This document shows positions 1 through 4,372 of a stretch of 7,499 nucleotides of DNA, piece by piece. The position numbers and the translations under genes are program-made. Under the pieces are notes generated by a model that was not told the DNA's origin, searched no databases, and saw only the letters and a program-made list of their open reading frames with translations. Every line of letters begins with the position of its first letter. Position 1 is the stretch's first letter. This stretch comes from QNYQ01 sp964542985. GTDB lineage: Archaea; Thermoproteota; Thermoprotei_A; Sulfolobales; Pyrodictiaceae. The stretch spans positions 1-7,499 of the forward strand of contig CAZIWH010000074.1 in the NCBI GenBank assembly GCA_964542985.1. Direction: 5' to 3'.

Positions 1-29
1 AGGTCGAGTATGATCCTCAGCCCCTTCAT
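1..29 (-). CDS. possible 5' end of a leftward gene, cut by the window edge
   Basis: On the minus strand an ATG (29-27) opens a frame reading MKGLRIILD up to the window edge. An in-frame GTG lies five codons upstream (44-42) behind a GGTGG/GGAG purine stretch. Only nine codons are visible, so neither the product nor the gene's reality can be established. A leftward gene here would be divergent from lplB, an arrangement seen three more times in the window. Because lplB normally partners a catalytic LplA, the neighbour to the left is worth identifying, but nothing in these residues proves it is LplA. Confidence 0.25.
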
Positions 30-106
30 GCCCGCCACGCCCACACTCCACCACCCCCGGCGACGCCCTCTAATCCCGTCCCCCGCTGCAAAGAGCCGGG
101 GGATCC

Positions 107-400
107 TTGGCTCGGGGCAGAATCGTTATCCGGAGGCCTGGGCTCAAGACGATCGTGTTAGACATGGTTATCGAGGGCTGCCATGTCGTGTCGCTGAGGA
201 TAAGCGGGGACTTCTTCGTCTACCCCGAGGAGGCCGTGGAGGAGGCCGAGAAGCTAGTAGCGGACTGCGATTCTGCCGAGTGTGTTCGCAGCACACTGAC
301 CTCTATGGCGGAGCGCTCTGAGACTGTGGGAATGGACTGGCGTGTCGTAGGAGAGGAGGCCGCCAGGCTCTTCACCCGGCTGTGCCGGCGAGCCTCTTAA
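107..400 (+). CDS. lplB: lipoate-protein ligase accessory (C-terminal) domain, LplB type
   Basis: This 97-residue protein corresponds to the stand-alone C-terminal domain of lipoate-protein ligase. In archaea with a split enzyme it binds the catalytic LplA subunit and is needed to activate lipoate or octanoate with ATP and attach it to lipoyl-domain proteins in the cytoplasm. The recognisable signature is ISGDFFVYPEE (residues 32-42), preceded by a beta-rich stretch and followed by helices (residues 42-55 and about 80-93), as expected for this fold. The start is TTG at 107 behind a GGGGGAT purine stretch; no ATG or GTG gives a better start. Its last 29 bases overlap the convergent peroxiredoxin gene. 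The pair lipS1/lipS2 lies just beyond that gene on the same strand, which supports a role in lipoylation. No lplA is visible in the window. The family call is fairly sure, the exact start less so. Confidence 0.82.
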   Translation: MARGRIVIRRPGLKTIVLDMVIEGCHVVSLRISGDFFVYPEEAVEEAEKLVADCDSAECVRSTLTSMAERSETVGMDWRVVGEEAARLFTRLCRRAS

Positions 401-839
401 CAGCCTCCAGCGCCATGTCTGCATGCTTCTCCGCCGGCCTTATGTTCTTGAGCACCTCCGCCACCCTGCCCTCAGAGTCTATGATGAAGGTTACTCTCTG
501 GGCGCTGGGCCTCTTCGTGCCTTTCTTTAGCACGCCGTAGAGCCGTGCTATCTCGCCGCCGGGGTCGCTTAGGAGGGTGAAGCGTAGGCCGAGCTTCTCG
601 GCGAACCTCTTGTTCCGCTCCGGCGGATCCGTGGAGACCCCTATGACCACCGCCCCCTGTTTCTCGAACTCTTCCAGGATCTCATTGAATCTCCTAGCCT
701 CTCTTGTACAGCCGCTTGTCATAGCCCTCGGGTAGAAGTATAGCACTACTATTCTTCCGCGGAGGCTGCTCAGCCTGAACTGTTTGCCCTCATGGGTCTG
801 GGCCTCAAAGTCGGGTGCAGGCTCGCCCGGCGAGACCAC
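372..839 (-). CDS. bcp: peroxiredoxin, BCP/PrxQ type, single-cysteine
   Basis: A thiol peroxidase of 155 residues, a normal length for the BCP/PrxQ group; it reduces hydrogen peroxide and organic hydroperoxides in the cytoplasm. The N-terminus has the family pattern PGEPAPDFEAQ. The active site YFYPRAMTSGCTREA gives Pro37, Thr41 and the peroxidatic Cys44, and Arg115 (AQRVTFIID) is the expected third catalytic residue. The usual BCP resolving cysteine five residues after the peroxidatic one is Arg49 here, and Cys44 is the only cysteine in the protein. It should therefore work by a 1-Cys mechanism and need an outside thiol for recycling. The start is GTG at 839 with GGTG seven bases upstream. 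TATA-like boxes at 869-875 and 881-887 (minus sense) fit a short leader. It overlaps lplB tail to tail and is divergent from lipS1, so it sits inside the lipoate cluster on the opposite strand. Confidence 0.92.
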   Translation of the reverse strand: MVSPGEPAPDFEAQTHEGKQFRLSSLRGRIVVLYFYPRAMTSGCTREARRFNEILEEFEKQGAVVIGVSTDPPERNKRFAEKLGLRFTLLSDPGGEIARLYGVLKKGTKRPSAQRVTFIIDSEGRVAEVLKNIRPAEKHADMALEAVKRLAGTAG

Positions 840-866
840 GGCGCTGCACCAGCACAGACACCTGCC

Positions 867-887
867 GCCTTAAACGAGGGTATAAGA
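867..887. promoter_or_regulatory. candidate divergent promoter of bcp (-) and lipS1 (+)
   Basis: Two TATA-like stretches lie between the divergent genes: CTTAAAC (869-875, GTTTAAG on minus) and GTATAAG (880-886, CTTATAC on minus). With the usual archaeal spacing of about 25-27 bases to the transcription start, the minus-strand reading gives starts near 845-857, just ahead of the bcp GTG. The plus-strand reading of GTATAAG gives a start near 909. No BRE was scored and start sites are inferred. Confidence 0.45.
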
Positions 888-888
888 C

Positions 889-1944
889 GTGTGCGGGCCT
901 AGCAGCCTCTACGTATACTCCGGCCCCCGGAACCCGGTCAAGCGCCGGAGGGGGAGCGAGCTGCACGGGAGAGACTGCGGGGGCACCCAGGTCAGGGTAT
1001 CGATAGGGAGTTTAGCAAGGCTAGGCATGACCAAGATTAGGGCCGCCGAGGAGCCCACAACGCTCTACATGCTCCAGTACAGCCCAGGAGGCTGTCTCGG
1101 CAGCTGTCTCTTCTGCAGCCAGGCCCGCGGCTCCTCCCCGGAAAGGCTGTCAAGGATAACCTGGCCCCACGTCAGCCTCGGCGAAGTGCTCAACAAGCTC
1201 CGCGAGAGCCCCAGGGTTTTCAAGAGGCTGTGCTTCCAGACAGTGCTCAAGCCATGCTTCGTGGAGGAAACATTGTGTATCACCAGGCTACTCGCGGAAA
1301 CAGGCCTACCCATCTCCGTGGCTATTACGCCGGTTCACCACAGAATCCTGGAAGAGCTGCACGCCACAGGCGTGGAGAGGCTCGGCGTCGGCCTTGACGC
1401 CGCAACGCCATCCGTGGCGGCGAGGGTTGCGAAACCTTATCCCTGGAGAATCTACATGAAGTTCATCGGGGAAGCCGTGGAGGTGTTCGGTGAGGGAAGA
1501 GTGCACGTCCACCTGGTCGCGGGGCTAGGCGAGACACTGCGCGATATGCTGGGAACAATGAAGAGGCTCTACGCGATGGGCGCCAAGGTGGCCTTGTTCC
1601 GCTACACACCCGTCCCGGGGCTCCCGAGGCTCCCAGGCATAGGGGTCGCGGAGTACCGTGCACTACAGCTAGCCCGCCTCCTCCTAGAGCACGGCCTAGA
1701 CCCCGAAGACTACCTCGACTTCACCGCCTCGCCCCCACGGGCGCTCTGGAGGCCCCCACTCCCCCCGGGGGTGGTGGCCAGGGCCTTCCTCACGAGCGGC
1801 TGCCCCGGCTGCAACAGACCGTTCTACAACGAGAGTCCACGCGGCCCCATCTACAACTACCCTTCCCTGCGCATGCTCTCCTCCCAGCTCGAGGTAGTCA
1901 AGAGGCAACTGGAGGAGCTGGGTGCAGGAGATTGGCTCCAGTAA
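889..1944 (+). CDS. lipS1: radical-SAM lipoyl synthase subunit, LipS1-like (COG2516, 'biotin synthase-related')
   Basis: A radical-SAM iron-sulfur enzyme of up to 351 residues. The cluster motif is C69-LGS-C73-LF-C76 (CxxxCxxC) in GGCLGSCLFCSQARGS. A second cysteine pair near the C-terminus, C305-PG-C308 in TSGCPGCNRPFYNE followed by GPIYNYP, fits ligands of an auxiliary cluster. This layout matches the COG2516 proteins often mis-named biotin synthase. One of them, LipS1, acts with LipS2 in Thermococcus to insert sulfur into protein-bound octanoyl groups, giving lipoyl. The next gene is LipS2-like and lplB is nearby, which favours this reading. The start is unsettled. GTG 889 is the only standard start upstream of ATG 1027, but it abuts a TATA-like box. 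Residues just before ATG 1027 (VRVSIGSLARLG) resemble the family's conserved N-terminus, so 1027 alone looks too short. A CTG at 961 has a strong GGAGGGGGAG ahead of it. Confidence 0.8.
   Translation: MCGPSSLYVYSGPRNPVKRRRGSELHGRDCGGTQVRVSIGSLARLGMTKIRAAEEPTTLYMLQYSPGGCLGSCLFCSQARGSSPERLSRITWPHVSLGEVLNKLRESPRVFKRLCFQTVLKPCFVEETLCITRLLAETGLPISVAITPVHHRILEELHATGVERLGVGLDAATPSVAARVAKPYPWRIYMKFIGEAVEVFGEGRVHVHLVAGLGETLRDMLGTMKRLYAMGAKVALFRYTPVPGLPRLPGIGVAEYRALQLARLLLEHGLDPEDYLDFTASPPRALWRPPLPPGVVARAFLTSGCPGCNRPFYNESPRGPIYNYPSLRMLSSQLEVVKRQLEELGAGDWLQ
918..950 (+). promoter_or_regulatory. hairpin overlapping a Shine-Dalgarno-like stretch ahead of lipS1
   Basis: CTCCGGC (918-924) pairs perfectly with GCCGGAG (944-950), leaving a 19-base loop. 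The 3' arm runs into GGAGGGGGAG (947-956), the strongest ribosome-binding-like sequence before lipS1, so folding would partly hide it. If translation starts near 961 this could matter for regulation. If it starts at GTG 889 the hairpin is simply inside coding sequence. The stem is visible in the sequence; any role is inference. Confidence 0.3.
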
Positions 1945-2849
1945 AGGCGTTCAGGATGAGGAGACTCTTCACAGTACTATCCATCACGGGCGGATACTGC
2001 GAGCTTAACTGCAGCCACTGCCGCGCCAAGTACATCCGCTCCATGCTCCCAGCCCCGGGGCCCCGGCTCCCGCGCATCCTCGACGCGTTGGCCCGCCGTG
2101 GCGTCCGCGGGCTGCTCGTAAGCGGTGGCTGGAGGAGGGACGGCACCCTCCCAGTGGAGCCCTACCTCGACGCCCTCCACGAAGCCAAGAAGAGGCACCG
2201 TCTAGTCTACAACGTGCACCTAGGCCTCCACACTAGCCGAGAACTACTCGCGAGGGCAAAGGAGGTCTTCGACGTAGTTGACTACGAGTTCACCCTCAGC
2301 AAGTGGCTCGCCCATGAGGTTCGCCGCCTCCCGAGAGGCCCCCGGCTCTACCTCGAAGCGCTCGACGTGATGCTCGACGCCGGCCTCCACGTGGTACCCC
2401 ACGTCTTCCTCTGGCACCCCGCCTCCAGCCTGGAGCTTCTACGCGAGGAGCTAAGAGCGCTGGAGGACAGGGGGCTCCGCGAGGTGAACCTCCTAGTATA
2501 CATTCCCCCAGAGGGCGACATAGACTCAGCCACCGCCGCCAAGCTGCCCGACCTGCTCCGCCAGGCCCGTAGCCTGTGGCCCCACCGCCTCTACCTCGGC
2601 TGCATGAGGCCCCGCTCCGCCAGAGCCACCCTAGACCCCGTAGCCATAGACGAAGGCCTCGTGGAGAGAATAGCCAACCCCTCCCTCAAGACCACAAAGC
2701 TCTACAAGGATAAGCTTGTCTTCTACGACGCGTGCTGTTCACTGCCGGAGCAGGTGTTACCAAGCTTCGGACCCGTAGAAGGAGGGAGGGATGGTAGCCG
2801 GGCGGGGATTCGAACCCCGGTCACGGGGGCCAGAGCCCCGCATCCTTGA
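1932..2849 (+). CDS. lipS2: radical-SAM lipoyl synthase subunit, LipS2-like (COG1856), with a run-on C-terminus
   Basis: A radical-SAM protein of 305 residues. SITGGYCELNCSHC carries the CxxxCxxC cluster ligands Cys23, Cys27 and Cys30. Cys224 in LGCMRPR and the pair Cys268-Cys269 in YDACCSL are candidates for binding an auxiliary cluster. This pattern matches COG1856, called 'biotin synthase homolog', whose Thermococcus member LipS2 works with LipS1 to build lipoyl from protein-bound octanoyl. It starts inside the end of lipS1: TTG 1932 gives a 13-base overlap, while ATG 1956 would give a 297-residue protein starting 11 bases after the lipS1 stop. Either way the two genes are probably translated from one mRNA. 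Proteins of this group, as I recall them, end close to the CC motif. Here no stop follows, and about 36 more residues are read antisense through the tRNA-Gln gene to a TGA at 2847-2849. That tail has no recognisable domain. Confidence 0.8.
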   Translation: MAPVKAFRMRRLFTVLSITGGYCELNCSHCRAKYIRSMLPAPGPRLPRILDALARRGVRGLLVSGGWRRDGTLPVEPYLDALHEAKKRHRLVYNVHLGLHTSRELLARAKEVFDVVDYEFTLSKWLAHEVRRLPRGPRLYLEALDVMLDAGLHVVPHVFLWHPASSLELLREELRALEDRGLREVNLLVYIPPEGDIDSATAAKLPDLLRQARSLWPHRLYLGCMRPRSARATLDPVAIDEGLVERIANPSLKTTKLYKDKLVFYDACCSLPEQVLPSFGPVEGGRDGSRAGIRTPVTGARAPHP

Positions 2850-2867
2850 CCGCTAGACGACCCGGCT
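2792..2867 (-). tRNA. tRNA-Gln (anticodon CUG)
   Basis: On the minus strand the acceptor arms AGCCGGG (2867-2861) and CCCGGCT (2802-2796) pair fully, followed by discriminator A and an encoded CCA (2794-2792). The T arm is CGGGG-TTCGAAT-CCCCG. The anticodon arm is CGGGG-CTCTGGC-CCCCG with anticodon CTG, reading the Gln codon CAG. The A1-U72 pair is common in archaeal tRNA-Gln. There is no intron. It lies convergent to lipS2, whose reading frame enters 58 bases of it from the 3' side. Candidate AT-rich promoter sequence lies at 2941-2950, rather far from the 5' end. Confidence 0.95.
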
Positions 2868-3067
2868 CCCCAGCCCCCCTGGGAGGGGCTGTGGGCCTCC
2901 AGCCCATCCCTCCATGAGACTTCCCCGCCGCTTAGAGGAGGATATTATTTGTTTCGGTATCATCGTGCTACCCGGGTACTACTTGAAGCATAGGAGGAGC
3001 CACCGCGCCCACGGGGCTACACGTTATCAAGAAGGCCACGGGGTATAAGGGCTCTGGGGAACCAGGA
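2868..3067. other. 200-base spacer between tRNA-Gln and a small gene
   Basis: The spacer between the divergent tRNA-Gln (-) and the small gene at 3068 (+) holds a short hairpin (GGGCTG/CAGCCC near 2886-2905), an AT-rich stretch GATATTATTTG (2941-2951), and the TATA-like box described separately. An open 44-codon frame at 2914-3048 has no ribosome-binding site and ends in that box, so I do not call it a gene. Nothing else is recognisable. Confidence 0.4.
3041..3050 (+). promoter_or_regulatory. TATA-like box ahead of the small gene at 3068
   Basis: GGGTATAAGG places a TATA element about 25 bases before GTG 3068 and 38 bases before ATG 3083. With typical archaeal spacing, transcription would start near 3070. 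That points to a leaderless or very short-leader mRNA, and makes ATG 3083 or 3086 possible starts. Confidence 0.5.
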
Positions 3068-3472
3068 GTGCAGCCGCCTAGGATGATGGTGGTCCACGCC
3101 CTCTACTACCTGGCGACGAGTCTGGGCTGGGCGGAGGGCAGGAAGCTCCGCTGGAGGCTAACGGAAAGGGGCATCTTCAGCCCCGAGCTGCAGAGGATGA
3201 TAGCCATGGGCAGGGCTCCACACCTCCCGGCCAAGGTTGCTGCTTCCCTCAAGAGGCTCGTCGAGGAGCTGTGCCGCGGCCTGGACGGGGCATGTGGGGC
3301 AGCGGTGATAGCCGCCGCTCGGGCGGCGGCTGCGCAGGAGCTGGGACTTGCACCCAGGGAGTCCCTCCCTGTGCCCACGAGGCTGACAGCACGCATAGAG
3401 AGGCTCCTGGCGCGGCAATGGGGCCCCGGCGAGGAAACAATCATAACCCCCACCCCGGGGCCGGGTACCTAG
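3068..3472 (+). CDS. small protein of unknown function, mostly helical
   Basis: A 134-residue open frame from GTG 3068; starts at ATG 3083 or 3086 would give 129 or 128 residues. I do not recognise the family. The sequence reads as a plausible soluble protein: an N-terminal helix (MVVHALYYLATSLGW), a basic segment (GRKLRWRLTERG), then amphipathic helices (residues about 52-70 and 79-95, the latter very Ala-rich), and a Pro/Gly-rich tail (PTPGPGT). There is no signal peptide, membrane span or cysteine motif. It is supported as a gene by the TATA-like box at the right distance, AGG/ATA codon use like its neighbours, and the absence of a better frame on either strand. It lies 51 bases before the intron-containing CAU tRNA and might be co-transcribed with it. 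Confidence 0.55.
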   Translation: MQPPRMMVVHALYYLATSLGWAEGRKLRWRLTERGIFSPELQRMIAMGRAPHLPAKVAASLKRLVEELCRGLDGACGAAVIAAARAAAAQELGLAPRESLPVPTRLTARIERLLARQWGPGEETIITPTPGPGT

Positions 3473-3523
3473 TTGAATCACGGCAGAACCGCCGCCGGGA
3501 ACCCAGGGAGCCTCTTACATGGT

Positions 3524-3650
3524 GCCGCCGTAGCTCAGCCTGGTCAGAGCGCCGGACTCATACGGAGCCCACCGGTCCACAGCCGGAGTCGGCCTCGGGG
3601 GTTCCTGAGGGATCCGGCGGTCCCGGGTTCGAATCCCGGCGGCGGCACCA
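3524..3650 (+). tRNA. tRNA with CAU anticodon, probably elongator tRNA-Met, intron-containing
   Basis: The acceptor arms GCCGCCG (3524-3530) and CGGCGGC (3640-3646) pair fully, with discriminator A and encoded CCA (3648-3650). The D arm is GCTC/GAGC, the T arm CCGGG-TTCGAAT-CCCGG, and the anticodon stem CCGGA/TCCGG with mature loop CTCATAA. Removing a 49-base intron after position 37 joins the two exons. The anticodon stem lacks the GGG/CCC pairs of initiator tRNA, so this is the elongator tRNA-Met, or the CAU-anticodon tRNA-Ile whose C34 is modified to agmatidine. I favour Met because crenarchaeal elongator tRNA-Met often has an intron at this site, but the two cannot be separated by eye. 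Confidence 0.93.
3563..3611 (+). other. archaeal tRNA intron (position 37/38) in the CAU tRNA
   Basis: The splice sites form a canonical bulge-helix-bulge. Exon CTCA (3557-3560) pairs with intron TGAG (3606-3609) as the central four-base-pair helix. The bulges are TA|C at the 5' site and GG|A at the 3' site, each cut after its second base. The intron helix GGAGCCC (3564-3570) pairs with GGGTTCC (3599-3605), with one G-U pair. It is expected to be removed by the archaeal splicing endonuclease and ligated by RtcB. Confidence 0.93.
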
Positions 3651-3651
3651 C

Positions 3652-4263
3652 TCACCCATTCCTCCCGCCCAGTGCCTCCCCGAGTATGCAGCGCACCGCT
3701 CTGTTTATCTCGTCCTGGGGCATACCCCAGCGTAGCCCTATCCTCATGGCCAACGTGGTTGATGGCGGTAGGTGGAGGAAGCCGCCTGGCACACCTCTGT
3801 TCCAGGCGTAGCGGTGGATTATGTAGGCGGCCGCGTTGCAAAGGTAACTGCCGGCAGTGAGGCCCGCAGCCACCGGGTGGCCGCGCGCCCTGCATGCCTT
3901 GACAGCGTGGAGAGGTATGCGGGTGGGCAGCACCCTTAGCTCCCTGTCTATGAGTTCCAGGTCTGCCCTATAGCCGTCCTCGTCGGGGAAGCCTGGGTAG
4001 TCGACTAGGCTAGCAGCCGCCAGCTCGAGTGTAACTGCGCGGGCCCTGGGTGAGAGACCCAATCCGAGCACGGCGTCGGGCTTGAGCTTCTCCAGCAGGC
4101 TCTCGAGCCTCCTACGCATCCTGGCGAGGGATACGGGGAGCACCACGGCTACAACGCGGTGGCCCGCTATGCTCGTACCGTGGAGGCTTAGGGCCGTCTC
4201 CCCGCTAGGGTTGACCTGGTAGCCGTTGAAAACCGTGAACCCCGTGACGAGGAGCGTAGTCAT
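3652..4263 (-). CDS. pcp: pyrrolidone-carboxylate peptidase (pyroglutamyl-peptidase I)
   Basis: A cytoplasmic cysteine peptidase of family C15, 203 residues and close to the usual 200-220, that removes N-terminal pyroglutamate from peptides. The catalytic triad is visible: Glu80 (VTLELAA), Cys142 in GLTAGSYLCNAAAY, and His164 in GGFLHLPPS. The N-terminus LLVTGFTVFNGYQVNPS is the family's typical opening (usually TGFxPFxxxxxNPS), with Val12 in place of the common Pro. The start is ATG 4263 with GGGGAG about nine bases upstream, and the AT-rich box at 4300-4308 gives a leader of about 15 bases. It is divergent from trpB2 and convergent with the CAU tRNA: its TGA stop begins one base after that tRNA's CCA, so there is no room for a separate terminator on either side. 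Confidence 0.94.
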   Translation of the reverse strand: MTTLLVTGFTVFNGYQVNPSGETALSLHGTSIAGHRVVAVVLPVSLARMRRRLESLLEKLKPDAVLGLGLSPRARAVTLELAAASLVDYPGFPDEDGYRADLELIDRELRVLPTRIPLHAVKACRARGHPVAAGLTAGSYLCNAAAYIIHRYAWNRGVPGGFLHLPPSTTLAMRIGLRWGMPQDEINRAVRCILGEALGGRNG

Positions 4264-4299
4264 GCTCCCTGCTCCCCGGGATCGGGGCAGGGGCCTAGA

Positions 4300-4308
4300 C
4301 TAATATTG
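4300..4308. promoter_or_regulatory. candidate shared promoter box of pcp (-) and trpB2 (+)
   Basis: CTAATATTG, with the palindromic core AATATT, is the only AT-rich stretch in the spacer. Read on the minus strand it predicts transcription from about 4278, ahead of pcp ATG 4263. Read on the plus strand it predicts a start near 4330. The latter excludes GTG 4316 as the trpB2 start and fits TTG 4373. Confidence 0.5.
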
Positions 4309-4372
4309 GGGCTCCGTGGGGCCACCGGCGGCTGGTGGACTAACTGCGGGACTCAGCGCAGGGTGCAGTACC

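Noticed and set aside
10..321. Open frame overlapping the lplB region in another frame
   Set aside because: Its Arg/Gly/Pro-rich translation has no family pattern, and the lplB frame over the same bases carries a clear ligase-domain signature.
481..487. ATGATGA, a possible C box of a C/D guide RNA
   Set aside because: It lies inside bcp (antisense) and no D box (CTGA) with partner C'/D' boxes follows at the usual distance.
2914..3048. 44-codon frame with a hydrophobic middle (IICFGIIVLPGYYL)
   Set aside because: There is no ribosome-binding site, it ends within the TATA-like box of the next gene, and it is too short to judge. Only conservation in relatives could rescue it.
3106..3453. Long open frame on the minus strand opposite the small helical protein
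   Set aside because: It is Ser/Ala/Arg-rich with no promoter or ribosome-binding site, while the plus-strand frame has a well-placed TATA-like box. It remains a weak alternative.
3271..3811. Two overlapping plus-strand frames crossing the CAU tRNA
   Set aside because: Both read through the tRNA gene and antisense to pcp, giving typical tRNA-derived peptides rather than a protein family.
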